A stretch of 64,000 nt of DNA. Origin: Mesorhizobium sp. BR1-1-16 (lineage in GTDB: Bacteria > Pseudomonadota > Alphaproteobacteria > Rhizobiales > Kaistiaceae). The position numbers were made by a program, and so were the translations under genes. The notes below the pieces were generated by a model that saw only the letters and a program-made list of their open reading frames with translations, did no database searches and was not told the DNA's origin. The stretch lies in contig NZ_JAIUIE010000005.1 of the NCBI RefSeq assembly GCF_020165495.1, positions 62,001-126,000 on the forward strand. The letters are read 5' to 3'. Shown here piece by piece: positions 16,573 through 27,204 of this stretch (the first letter of the stretch is position 1; every line of letters begins with the position of its first letter).

Positions 16573-16604
16573 CCGTCATTGCCGGGTTAGCCCGGCAATG
16601 ACGG
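16573..16604. repeat. REP-like palindrome / bidirectional terminator
   Basis: Perfect 14-base arms CCGTCATTGCCGGG and CCCGGCAATGACGG with a 4-base loop TTAG, located between convergent cbiO and the GHL6 gene. This sequence resembles an abundant interspersed palindrome in Hyphomicrobiales such as Bosea and Bradyrhizobium relatives. It may also terminate both genes. Confidence 0.7.
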
Positions 16605-16641
16605 AAGAAAATGACAGCGATCGGCTGACTGTCGATCGGTC

Positions 16642-18822
16642 CTAGCCGATCACGACGACCTCATGATCGAGGAGCTTCTCGACGGTGAAGACGAGTTCAT
16701 CGCCCTCTTGCGTGGCGGGAACGGCCTTGCCGCTGACACGCAGATCGACGGTGGACGCGGATTGTCCGGTGCGCAGGCGTATCTCGATCGGCCCGATCGG
16801 CACGAGGTCATACTGGCGGCCCGGTACACGAGACAGCTGGAGCCGATTGTTCAAATGCAGGATATGGCGGTCGCCCTGCCGGTAGTGTTCGGCCGTCACG
16901 ACGCCATGGCCACCCGATATCGAGACCGTGACCCGATCGCCCAGCGACCAGCGCACGGCATTGGCCAGCAACAACGCATGCTCGAAGGACTCGTCGCGGG
17001 CAAAGCAGCGGTCGAGATCGGCGACGAACCAGATCAGCTTGCCGCCTGATGGCGCGGTCTTGACCGTGATGGCCGGAAGGTCGGTCCTCGGTTCGCGCAT
17101 CCACGATGTTTCGGGCGGAAAGATCGGGAAGTCACGGATATAGGTCGCCAGGACCTCCACATCCTCGTCCGCACTCATGACAGGCAGATAGCCGCCGAAG
17201 GGCAGCGTGTCGGTCCGCTCGAGACCCTTCAGGATCGGGTGTCGCTCAGACTCGCTCGCAGGCGCCGTGGCATCCCCCGGACCATAAACGCCGGCTCGGT
17301 TTTCCGGCGACAGCCGCAAATAGCTGTGCCGCGACCAGTTTTCGATATTGGCGTCGATCTCGCCCGTTGCGCCGTGGCTTCCTTCCCCGCGGCGCAGGCC
17401 GAAGAGCTTGGCCAATGCCAGATCGCCGCGCGCATCGCCATAGGTCGATACGGCGGACGTCTCGCCCGTCGCGATCACCGAGCCGCCTGCGGCGACATAG
17501 TCTTCGACGTGACGGAGCTGATCGTCGCTGAGGGCGCCGACATTGGGCAGGACGATGACGCCGACACGCTCGATAGCCCCGGCGATATCATCGGCGTGGA
17601 GCGGCAAATAAGGGATGCCCGAGCGATCCATCGCTTTCACCACGCCCCGATAGGGCGCCATGGTCTTTTCCCTGGCGTCGTCGCGCCCATAATAGTCATG
17701 GTTCTGCTGCGACCAGACGATACCGACATCGGGCCGGATCTCGCGGTCTACCAGAATATCCTGGTTGGCCTCGTGCCACAGGAACAACGGCTCGGCGCTC
17801 CTGTATTGCCGGCGGTCTTCGTGCAGCGAACCGATATGGTGCCACCAGGGCTGGATACCGCCGGCAAAGCCGGATGTCGCCCACAGGCGCACTTCGGGTT
17901 CAGGCATGCTCGACAGGCGGAACGCAGGTTGGCCCAGCTGATATTGCGGCATGGATTCCGGTATCAACTTGTCCCAGCCTGCCATTTCATGAAGACGTTT
18001 GCCGGCTTCGGTATTCTGCTCGAAGCCATCAAAGGGGTTTCGGCGCTGGTGGTCGAGCATCACGATCGCGCACTGGGCCAGGATCTGCTGCAGGTCGATG
18101 AAGCGCTGCGAGTTGTGCAGCACCTCGCCGCTGATCATGCCCATCCAGGCGCAATCCGGCCCCCCGGCCGCCGTCGTAACGCGATTGTTGAGGGCCCAAA
18201 GATCGGTCCGGCGCTGGAAGTTCCAGCGGATCCAGTCGCGATAGCCCTCATCGGACCAATCCCGACGAGATGGCAGCTCACGCTGCGCAAAGTCGTTGAA
18301 CTGGGCCCGGCAGTGTTGGCAGTAGCAGATCTTGTCGCGTGAAAGGCCGGCCCAACTATTGTCGGCAAAGCCATCGGGCTGGCTTCGCTCGATGATCTCT
18401 TCCATCACGCCGGGAAGATATTCCGTGTAGTAGGGCGAGCCGATGCAGGTGACGAATTTGTCGCCTTGCGTATAGGGCTCCCCATCGATTTTCCGGCAGA
18501 TCCAGTCCGGATGGGCTTCGAAGAAGTCCTGCGCCACGCGGTTGGAATCCATGCGGGCGATGACCTTGAGCCCCTCTTCGCGGGCGGCGGCGACCACCTC
18601 GCCATAGAGGTCGCGCTCGCCCAGTTTCTCGGCGCGATGGTGCAGTTCGAACTTGGACGGGTAGTAGGCGACGATGCCCCCGGCATTGACGATGACCCCT
18701 TCAACGCGGGTCTTGCGCCAGTGTTCGCGCCACCATTCCTTGTCGTAGCGCGCGGGGTCGCATTCCACGAGATTGGTCTGACCCCAGCGCATCGTCGTCT
18801 TGTACCAAGGCTCGGCGGGCAT
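16642..18822 (-). CDS. GHL6-type putative glycoside hydrolase with beta-galactosidase-like trimerisation domain
   Basis: Putative cytosolic glycosidase of 726 residues, no signal peptide. Residues 1-330 form a TIM-barrel of the hypothetical glycosyl hydrolase 6 type (ECDPARYDKEWWREHW, VIARMDSNRVAQDF, FADNSWAGLS). A Cys-rich ICYCQHCRAQF follows, recurrent in this group and in GH42-like proteins. Residues about 370-560 look like a GH42-type trimerisation domain (PDVGIVWSQQN, VIVLPNVGALSD, DYVAAGGSVIATGETS). The C-terminus is a beta domain. The substrate is unknown. It is divergent from a dipeptide-type ABC operon across a region with tandem operators, so it probably processes the imported oligosaccharide. 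Confidence 0.75.
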   Translation of the reverse strand: MPAEPWYKTTMRWGQTNLVECDPARYDKEWWREHWRKTRVEGVIVNAGGIVAYYPSKFELHHRAEKLGERDLYGEVVAAAREEGLKVIARMDSNRVAQDFFEAHPDWICRKIDGEPYTQGDKFVTCIGSPYYTEYLPGVMEEIIERSQPDGFADNSWAGLSRDKICYCQHCRAQFNDFAQRELPSRRDWSDEGYRDWIRWNFQRRTDLWALNNRVTTAAGGPDCAWMGMISGEVLHNSQRFIDLQQILAQCAIVMLDHQRRNPFDGFEQNTEAGKRLHEMAGWDKLIPESMPQYQLGQPAFRLSSMPEPEVRLWATSGFAGGIQPWWHHIGSLHEDRRQYRSAEPLFLWHEANQDILVDREIRPDVGIVWSQQNHDYYGRDDAREKTMAPYRGVVKAMDRSGIPYLPLHADDIAGAIERVGVIVLPNVGALSDDQLRHVEDYVAAGGSVIATGETSAVSTYGDARGDLALAKLFGLRRGEGSHGATGEIDANIENWSRHSYLRLSPENRAGVYGPGDATAPASESERHPILKGLERTDTLPFGGYLPVMSADEDVEVLATYIRDFPIFPPETSWMREPRTDLPAITVKTAPSGGKLIWFVADLDRCFARDESFEHALLLANAVRWSLGDRVTVSISGGHGVVTAEHYRQGDRHILHLNNRLQLSRVPGRQYDLVPIGPIEIRLRTGQSASTVDLRVSGKAVPATQEGDELVFTVEKLLDHEVVVIG

Positions 18823-18904
18823 CGAATTCCTCCGTTCAAAGTTCGCATTCGAACCGAAGGCCTAGCGCAATCGCGCGGGCCGAGGAGGACGTCCAGTTCG
18901 GTCT

Positions 18905-18919
18905 TTCCGCGATGCGGAA
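18905..18919. promoter_or_regulatory. IclR-type operator TTCCGCGATGCGGAA
   Basis: Inverted repeat TTCCGC-GAT-GCGGAA in the divergent region between the GHL6 gene and the ABC binding-protein gene. The TTCC-N7-GGAA form is typical of IclR-family sites, and an IclR gene lies in the same locus (28496-29275). A second copy starts 41 bases further on. Confidence 0.6.
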
Positions 18920-18945
18920 GGATTTTCGTGGCGCCGGGCCAAGAC

Positions 18946-18960
18946 TTCCACGATGCGGAA
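18946..18960. promoter_or_regulatory. IclR-type operator TTCCACGATGCGGAA
   Basis: Second copy of the 18905 site with one changed base (A for G). The 41-base spacing is about four helical turns, so regulators would bind the same DNA face. Confidence 0.6.
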
Positions 18961-19094
18961 AACGAGGCAGAGCTTGCCTTGACCGATTTTTTTACCGGGC
19001 GCTACCGTCGCGGGATACGTGGCAGCTGCATGCTCATCAAGAGGCCGTCAAGGCAGGAGGCAGCGGAAGCGACGCGCGCAACGGGAGGATGAAA

Positions 19095-20711
19095 ATGCGG
19101 GTCACCAGACGAAATTTCATCGGAGGAACGGCTGCCGCCATCGCAGGCATGAGCCTGACGTCGGTCTTGACCGGCAAGGCTTTCGCCCAGGGCAGCGATA
19201 CGCTGAGGGTCGGGTTTGCAGCGCGCGGCCTGCGCACCATCGACCCGCACAAATCCATTCAGGGCGTCGACAACTGGGCGATCATCGCCCTTTACGACAA
19301 GCTGGTCGATCTGCCGCGCTGGAATTTTCCCGCGAGCCAGGATGAACTTGTGCCGCGCCTCGCGACCAGCTGGCAAGGCTCGGAAGATGCGAAGACCTGG
19401 ACCATCCAGCTGCGCGAGGGCGTCCAGTTTCACAAAGGTTATGGCGAGATGACGTCCGAGGACGTCAAATACACCTTTGACCGCGTGACCGATGCGAAGC
19501 GTATCGGCGGCGTACGGGCCAAGTTCACCAACATCGCCAGTGTCGAGACCAAAGGCCCGCACACGGTCATCTTCCATCTGGAACAACCGGACCCGTTGTT
19601 CATGCTCGGCGCCCTCAGCGACTATGACGGCGCCATCATGAGCAAGAAGGCAATCGAGGAGAAGGGCGACGAGGCGATCGGCACCGACCCGATCGGGACG
19701 GGTGTCTATGTCCTCGAAAAGGTGGCGACCGACCCCTCGCAGGGGATCACCCTGGCGGCCAATCCCGATTATTGGGATACCAAGGCCGCCACGCCGAAAC
19801 TGCAGTTCCTCTACATTGCAGACACTACGGCCCGCACCCTGGCCATTCTCTCGGGCGACGTGCACATCATTGAGGGCGTTCGTGCGCCTGGTTGGGCCGA
19901 TTCGATGGCCCAGCGCGATCCGAACCTCATCTTCGACGTGGTGAGCCCGGGCAGCTTCTTTACCATCCAGTTCAATCTCACCAAACCGCCGTTCGACGAC
20001 ATCCGTGTCCGCCAGGCGCTGTTCTATGGGATTGACCGCGACGAGATCACTACGGCCATCGCGCCGATTTCCAAGCGCACCTACGGGCTCAATCCGCCCT
20101 CGTTCCCCGGCGGTTTCACAGCGGAAACCATCCCGCCGGAAGTTGCCTACAAATACGATCCGGAGAAGGCGAAGGCATTGCTCGCGGAAGCCGGCTTCGC
20201 CAATGGCCTTACCTTCACCAACGCCACATCCCAGCGCGAGGATTTCTCGGCGATCATGCTGATGATCCAGGACCAGTTGCGTCGCATCAACGTCAACATG
20301 GAACTCAGCATCAAGGACCACACGGCCTTCCATGCCGACCAGAATATCGGCACCAACACGCTGAGCCAGCAGTCCTCAGCCATGCCGCCGGTACCGACCC
20401 AGGTCATCCTGACCTACCTGCCATCAGAGGCAGAGGTCAGAGCTGACGGCAATGGCGGCGCCAACATGAGTCATTATGGCGTGGCGATTCCCGGCATCGA
20501 CGATCTGCTCGCGAAGGCCTTGGCCGAGCCGGATCTGGAAAAGCGTATCGCCATCGTCCAGCAGATCGAAGTCAAGGCGCTGTCGGACGCGGTGATCCTG
20601 CCGGTGTCGGACAACGGCTTCATGATGGTGCGATCCAACAAGGTTGATCTCGGATTCCCTGTCGTGTCCGGCTACGTCAACTGGCCGCTTTCCCAGGCGA
20701 AATTCAACTGA
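19095..20711 (+). CDS. Dipeptide/oligosaccharide-type ABC transporter substrate-binding protein (SBP_bac_5)
   Basis: Periplasmic binding protein of 538 residues. The start MRVTRRNFIGGTAAAIAGMS is a twin-arginine (Tat) signal, ending near AFAQG. ATG 19095 is chosen because GGGAGG lies 6 bases upstream; an in-frame ATG at 19089 touches the ribosome-binding site. Family-5 features include TIDPHKSIQ, LATSWQ, TWTIQLREGVQFHKG, PIGTGVYVLEK and PPFDDIRVRQALFYGIDRDE. Although the family is named for peptides, many alphaproteobacterial members carry oligosaccharides; the hydrolases on both sides support that here. Confidence 0.88.
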   Translation: MRVTRRNFIGGTAAAIAGMSLTSVLTGKAFAQGSDTLRVGFAARGLRTIDPHKSIQGVDNWAIIALYDKLVDLPRWNFPASQDELVPRLATSWQGSEDAKTWTIQLREGVQFHKGYGEMTSEDVKYTFDRVTDAKRIGGVRAKFTNIASVETKGPHTVIFHLEQPDPLFMLGALSDYDGAIMSKKAIEEKGDEAIGTDPIGTGVYVLEKVATDPSQGITLAANPDYWDTKAATPKLQFLYIADTTARTLAILSGDVHIIEGVRAPGWADSMAQRDPNLIFDVVSPGSFFTIQFNLTKPPFDDIRVRQALFYGIDRDEITTAIAPISKRTYGLNPPSFPGGFTAETIPPEVAYKYDPEKAKALLAEAGFANGLTFTNATSQREDFSAIMLMIQDQLRRINVNMELSIKDHTAFHADQNIGTNTLSQQSSAMPPVPTQVILTYLPSEAEVRADGNGGANMSHYGVAIPGIDDLLAKALAEPDLEKRIAIVQQIEVKALSDAVILPVSDNGFMMVRSNKVDLGFPVVSGYVNWPLSQAKFN

Positions 20712-20780
20712 TCGCCACAGATCTCGCGGCTTCGGCCGCGAGCTCGAACGACTTTTTTCCGCTCGAAAGGCATGTGAACA

Positions 20781-23345
20781 ATGAGCGCGGTCCGTACCGT
20801 TTCCATCATCATCCCGACAGCGCTCAGCGACGCCGACGGCCCCGTTGCCTGGGCCGCGAGCGAGTTGATCGAGGCCCTTCGGCAGCGCGACGTCACGGCG
20901 GCGATAGGGGAAGCCCCCTCCTCCGGCCTGACCGTCGAGGTCGCCGGCAACGGCTCTGGAAACGACCCGTACCCGCAAGTGGCCGAAGCCATGGCCCTCG
21001 TGCGCGATGGCGAGCACATCCTGGCATGGGGTTATGACATCAGGGGCATCGTCTATGCCCTGACGGAACTCGCCGATCGCGTGCGCAACAGCCTCGGCGA
21101 TGACCTGTTCGAGGGTACGTTCCCGCTTGTCGAGCAGCCGACTGCCCGCATTCGCTCCATGGCCCGCCTGTTCTGCGCCGAAGAAGAGGATAAGGTTTGG
21201 TTCTATGATAAACAGCAGTGGCGGGATTACCTGACCATGCTGGCGTCGAACCGCTTCAACCGCTTCTCGCTCACCTTGGGCATGGGCTACAATTATCCCT
21301 ATCACAACCCATGGATCACCGACGTCTACTTCTATTTTCCGTATCCTTTTCTGCTGAAGCTCGATGGCTATGACATCGACGTCAAGGAGCTCAGCGCCGA
21401 GGAACGCGACGACAATCTCGAGATGGTGCGCTTTATCGGCAGGGAAGCGGCCAAGCGCGGACTTGAGTTCCAGCTGGCATTGTGGACCCAGCGCTATGAT
21501 TTCGACGACGTCCCGCGGGCCAACTACACGGTGCGCGGCGTTACTGACGAAAACCTCGCGCCCTATTGCCGGGACGCGATCACCGCGCTGCTGAAGCACG
21601 TCCCCGAGATCACCGGCCTGACTTTCCGCGTCCATGTGGAAGGCGGCATTGCCGAAGGCGAATATGGCTTCTGGGAAGAGGCCTTCGCCGGCGTCGCCGC
21701 AGCCGGCCGCCCGGTCGAGATCGACATGCACGGCAAGGGTCTCGATCACAAGATGATCGACATCGCCCGAAAGTCAGGCATGCCCGTTGCTGCGTCGCCT
21801 AAATACCTCGCCGAACATATGGGACCGCCCTATCACCAGTCGGCCATCCGCGAAAAAGAATATCCGCCGGAGACAGCGCGCAGCGAACGCGAGCAGTTGA
21901 GCGAAGGCTCGCGCAAGTTCCTCCGCTATTCCTATGGTGACCTGCTCTCCAAGGACAAGGACTACAAGGTCATCTATCGCATCTGGGCGGGCACCCAGCG
22001 CGTTCTGCTTTGGGGCGATCCGGTATTTGCCGCCGGATATGGCAAGAGCTCGATGTTCGCCGGTTCGGACGGCGTTGAATGGTGCGAGCCGCAGAGCTTC
22101 AAGGGACGCATGGGCACCGGCATGCCGGGGCAGCGCTTCAATTATCAGAAGCATGGCCTCGCCACCCGGCAGGACTGGCGGAAATACGACTACCAATACC
22201 GCGTCTGGGGCCGGCTGCTTTATAATCCGGAAGCGCCGCGCCAAAGCTGGATGCGCTGGCTGGACCGCGAATGCGGCGACGTCGCGGAGGCTTGTGAACA
22301 AGGTCTCTCCTTCGCCAGCCGCGTCCTTCCGCTGATTACCCTCGCCCACGGACCATCGGCGTCCAACAACCATTATTGGCCAGAGATCTACACCAATCTC
22401 GCTTTGGTCGAGGGCTCCGGCAAGCGGGCTTACGGCTTCGACATGGAAGGCCCGACGCGCTTCGGAAATGCACCAACCTTCGACTCCGCGCTGTTCGCAT
22501 CTCCCCGGGAATATGCGGAGCTGCTGCTCGCGGGAAAGCCAAGCCACCGCTACACGCCGATCGACGTCGCCAACTGGCTGGACGAGATGGCCAGGGGCTG
22601 CGAAGAGGCCCTTGCCGAGGCGCGCAGCGCCGAGGACTTTGGACGTGCCGAGCCGCAGCGGATTCTCACGGACGTGGAAATCCTCGGTGGCATTGCCCGG
22701 CACTTCGCCGAAAAGTTCCGGGCGGCCTGCTGGGCGGAACTGTTCATCGCCAGCAAGGCCTCCGTCCTGATCGAGCCCATGCTTGACCATGCGAGGCGTT
22801 CGGTCGCTGCGTGGCAGCGGCTGTCGGCTGTGTCCCGCGGCGTCTACCACGACGATCTGACCTATGGCCCGCAGTCATGGTTGCGCGGGTCCTGGCATGC
22901 GCGCCTGCCGGAGATGGAGGCGGAACTGCTGGACCTGGAGGCGCTCCGCGGCTTTGGCGGCACCGAGTCGGTGCCTGCCACGCCGGCCGTCGAGAAGGCC
23001 ATGTCGGCGCTCCGGGCCCAACGCCCGACAATGGCTGATCCTGACACAGGAGCGGTTATCGCGAGCTTCACCGGCGGTGAGCCTCTGACGATATCGGTGC
23101 CGACGGAAGCGGATGAGCCGCCGATCCTGCATTTTCGCCACGTCAATCAGGCGGAGCGGTGGCAGTCCATGCCGCTTGAAAGCGGCCCCGATGGTTATGT
23201 CGGGACAATCCCGTCCGCCTACACGCGCTCAGACTTTCACTTGCAGTATTTCATAAGCCTTAAGCGCGATGGCCAGTCCGTGCTGGTGCCAGGGCTGCAG
23301 GCAGACCTCGCGAACGAGCCATATTTCACAGCACTGCAACGATGA
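20781..23345 (+). CDS. Large putative glycoside hydrolase with alpha-glucuronidase-like N-terminal domain
   Basis: Protein of 854 residues that I cannot assign to a numbered family. Residues 1-110 look like the alpha/beta N-terminal domain of GH67/GH20-type enzymes (IIIPTALSD, ASELIEALRQRDV, GYDIRGIVYALTELADRV). From about 125 a TIM-barrel-like region follows (RSMARLFC, LASNRFNRFSLTLGMGYNY, GLEFQLALWTQRYDF, FRVHVEGGIAEGEYGFWEEAF). The two Glu-rich strands there are candidate catalytic sites. No signal peptide is seen, so it should be cytosolic. It lies between the binding protein and permeases of the ABC importer on the same strand. Function is inferred only: hydrolysis of an imported, perhaps uronic or amino-sugar, oligosaccharide. 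Confidence 0.7.
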   Translation: MSAVRTVSIIIPTALSDADGPVAWAASELIEALRQRDVTAAIGEAPSSGLTVEVAGNGSGNDPYPQVAEAMALVRDGEHILAWGYDIRGIVYALTELADRVRNSLGDDLFEGTFPLVEQPTARIRSMARLFCAEEEDKVWFYDKQQWRDYLTMLASNRFNRFSLTLGMGYNYPYHNPWITDVYFYFPYPFLLKLDGYDIDVKELSAEERDDNLEMVRFIGREAAKRGLEFQLALWTQRYDFDDVPRANYTVRGVTDENLAPYCRDAITALLKHVPEITGLTFRVHVEGGIAEGEYGFWEEAFAGVAAAGRPVEIDMHGKGLDHKMIDIARKSGMPVAASPKYLAEHMGPPYHQSAIREKEYPPETARSEREQLSEGSRKFLRYSYGDLLSKDKDYKVIYRIWAGTQRVLLWGDPVFAAGYGKSSMFAGSDGVEWCEPQSFKGRMGTGMPGQRFNYQKHGLATRQDWRKYDYQYRVWGRLLYNPEAPRQSWMRWLDRECGDVAEACEQGLSFASRVLPLITLAHGPSASNNHYWPEIYTNLALVEGSGKRAYGFDMEGPTRFGNAPTFDSALFASPREYAELLLAGKPSHRYTPIDVANWLDEMARGCEEALAEARSAEDFGRAEPQRILTDVEILGGIARHFAEKFRAACWAELFIASKASVLIEPMLDHARRSVAAWQRLSAVSRGVYHDDLTYGPQSWLRGSWHARLPEMEAELLDLEALRGFGGTESVPATPAVEKAMSALRAQRPTMADPDTGAVIASFTGGEPLTISVPTEADEPPILHFRHVNQAERWQSMPLESGPDGYVGTIPSAYTRSDFHLQYFISLKRDGQSVLVPGLQADLANEPYFTALQR

Positions 23346-23408
23346 TCGACAGCAGCGCACCCGCCATGCGTAGCGCTGCTGGACACAGATGATCGGTGGG
23401 AGGCGAGA

Positions 23409-24344
23409 ATGTCGCGATACCTTTTGTTCCGACTGGCCGACGCGGTGCCCACCGTATTTCTGGTGCTGTTGCTGGTGTTCATCGCCATGCGGATTTTGCC
23501 TGGTGACCCGGCGATCGCTGCACTGGGCGATATGGCCACGGCCGAACAACTGGCCCTGTTTCGCGAGCGCATGGGCCTGAACGATCCGCTTTGGCTGCAG
23601 TTCATCATGTTCGTCAAAGGCGTGCTCACCCTCGACCTGGGCAACTCGATGATGAGCAACCAGAGCGTGGTTGGCCTCATCCTCTATAATCTGCCCTACA
23701 CGATCGAACTGACCATCGTCGCGATGCTGATGGGCCTCGCTGCCGGCGTGCCGCTGGGCGTCCTCGCGGCGACCCATCGCAACAAGCTGCCCGATAGCGG
23801 AGTCAGGGTGTTCTCGCTCGTGGGCTATGCCATCCCCGACTTCTATCTTGGCGCTCTGCTGCTCATCACCTTCGCGCTCAATCTGGGCTGGTTCCCGATC
23901 AATGGCGGCGGCACCGACTTCGCCAGCCGCATGTACCATGTCTTCCTCCCGGCGCTGACCCTCGCCTTCGTCAAGGCCGCCTTCATCGGCCGATTGACGC
24001 GAACCTCGCTGCTCGAGGTGCTGAGCAAGGACTATGTCCGCACAGCGCGCGCCAAGGGCGTCCAGGAAAGACGGGTGATCTATCGGCACGGGCTGCGCAA
24101 TGCGCTGCTGCCGCTCACCACCGGCCTTGGACTGAGCATGCTGGCCACCCTGTCAGGCTCGGTGGCGATCGAAATGGTGTTCAACCGCCCCGGGATTGGC
24201 AAGCTCTTGATCAACGCCATCGCAGAGCGCGACTACGCCGTCATCCAGGGGGGCATCGTTGTGTTCGCCATGTTCGTGGTGGTGATCAACCTGCTGATGG
24301 ACCTCCTCTACATCGTCGTCGATCCCCGCATCAGGATGAATTGA
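23409..24344 (+). CDS. DppB/OppB-type ABC transporter permease
   Basis: Inner-membrane permease of 311 residues with six membrane helices. Typical family sequence includes RLADAVPTVFLVLLLVFIAMRILPGDPA at the N-terminus and the EAA-like cytoplasmic loop DYVRTARAKGVQERRVIYRHGLRNALLP, the ATPase contact. TLSGSVAIEMVFNRPGIG and the C-terminal VDPRIRMN are also typical. GGGAGGCGAGA precedes the ATG. The stop codon overlaps the ATG of the next permease. Confidence 0.93.
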   Translation: MSRYLLFRLADAVPTVFLVLLLVFIAMRILPGDPAIAALGDMATAEQLALFRERMGLNDPLWLQFIMFVKGVLTLDLGNSMMSNQSVVGLILYNLPYTIELTIVAMLMGLAAGVPLGVLAATHRNKLPDSGVRVFSLVGYAIPDFYLGALLLITFALNLGWFPINGGGTDFASRMYHVFLPALTLAFVKAAFIGRLTRTSLLEVLSKDYVRTARAKGVQERRVIYRHGLRNALLPLTTGLGLSMLATLSGSVAIEMVFNRPGIGKLLINAIAERDYAVIQGGIVVFAMFVVVINLLMDLLYIVVDPRIRMN

Positions 24345-25228
24345 TGAGCTCGATTTACGAGACCTCCTCGCAGCTGCTGCCGCCGGAGCCGTCCCTGCTG
24401 CGAGCCATCAAGGGCGTGATGTTCGGACGGCCTGGCACGATTGCCGCCGTCGTCATCATCGCGATGCTCGTCATCGTCGCCGTGCTCGCTCCCGTGCTCG
24501 CGCCCTATGATCCGCTGTCCCAATCCATGCTCAAGATCAATCGCCCGCCGAGCTGGGCCAATTGGCTGGGCACCGATCAGTTCGGCCGCGATGTGCTCTC
24601 CCGCATGATCTACGGCTCGCGCAATTCCTTGATCTTCGGATTGATTTCGCCGTTCAGCGCGGCGCTGATCGGCACCACGCTCGGCGTGATAGCGGGCTAT
24701 TTCGGCGGCATCATCGACCGGGTCATTTCACGCGTGGTCGACCTTCTACTTGCCTTTCCCGAGCTGCTGCTGGCCATCATGATCGCGGCCGTGCTCGGCG
24801 GCGGCTTCTGGAACGTGATCATCGTGATCACCATCGCCTTCGTGCCCGGCTTTGCCCGGGTGGCCCGCGCGCAGACGCTGTCCATCAAGCACGAACCCTA
24901 TGTGGAAGCCGCAATTTCGGTTGGCGTCCGGACGCCGGTCATCATCTTCCGGCACATCGTGCCCAACATCATGGCGCCGATCGTCGTGTTGATGATGCTG
25001 TGGGTGGCCTCTGCCATCCGCCTCGAAGCGTCGCTCAGCTTCCTGGGAATAGGCACACAGGCTCCCAATCCGAGCTGGGGCAACATCATCAAGGACGGTC
25101 TGAACAATATCTTCGGCTCGCCGTGGCCGATCATCGGGGCCGGGACGGCCATAACGCTGGTGGTGCTGGCTTTCAATCTGGTCGGCGACGCCGTGCGCGA
25201 TGCGCTCGACCCGTCCACTTCGCAATAG
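24344..25228 (+). CDS. DppC/OppC-type ABC transporter permease
   Basis: Inner-membrane permease of 294 residues, partner of the preceding gene. It has an N-terminal helix, PLSQSMLKINRPPSWANWLGTDQFGRDVLSRMIYGSR (the OppC_N region), four more helices and the EAA loop EPYVEAAISVGVRTPVIIFRHIVPNIMAPI. LGIGTQAPNPSWG lies near the end. The start overlaps the upstream stop (TGATG), so it is coupled; a TTG three bases earlier is less likely. Confidence 0.93.
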   Translation: MSSIYETSSQLLPPEPSLLRAIKGVMFGRPGTIAAVVIIAMLVIVAVLAPVLAPYDPLSQSMLKINRPPSWANWLGTDQFGRDVLSRMIYGSRNSLIFGLISPFSAALIGTTLGVIAGYFGGIIDRVISRVVDLLLAFPELLLAIMIAAVLGGGFWNVIIVITIAFVPGFARVARAQTLSIKHEPYVEAAISVGVRTPVIIFRHIVPNIMAPIVVLMMLWVASAIRLEASLSFLGIGTQAPNPSWGNIIKDGLNNIFGSPWPIIGAGTAITLVVLAFNLVGDAVRDALDPSTSQ

Positions 25229-25250
25229 CGATCCTCACAGGAGCACAGCC

Positions 25251-27105
<1,855 letters not shown>

Positions 27106-27107
<2 letters not shown>

Positions 27108-27168
27108 AGCGTTTCGTCGAGCGAAGTGGGTTTCCGGTTCGCGTGAAGAAACCGCGTTCAAGCAATAA
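27106..27168. repeat. Rhizobial-type intergenic repeat element
   Basis: The 60-base stretch starting AGAGCGTTTCGTCGAGCG and containing GAAGTGGGTTTCCGG, GTTCGCGTGAAGAAACCGCG closely resembles an interspersed repeat found in many intergenic regions of Hyphomicrobiales genomes. It overlaps the stop codon of the ATPase gene. Its function is unknown. Confidence 0.55.
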
Positions 27169-27175
27169 CCAAGAG

Positions 27176-27197
27176 CCTGTCCGACGATCCGGACAGG
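27176..27197. terminator. Hairpin between convergent genes
   Basis: Perfect 8-base arms CCTGTCCG and CGGACAGG with a 6-base loop, between the ATPase gene (ends 27107) and the convergent LacI gene (ends 27205). The minus-strand side is followed by CTCTTGGTTATT, which suits termination of the LacI transcript. Confidence 0.6.
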
Positions 27198-27204
27198 GTC
27201 TGAC

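Noticed and set aside
23229-24089. 286-codon minus-strand frame in the permease region
   Set aside because: Antisense to the 854-residue protein end and the DppB permease; no recognisable domain.
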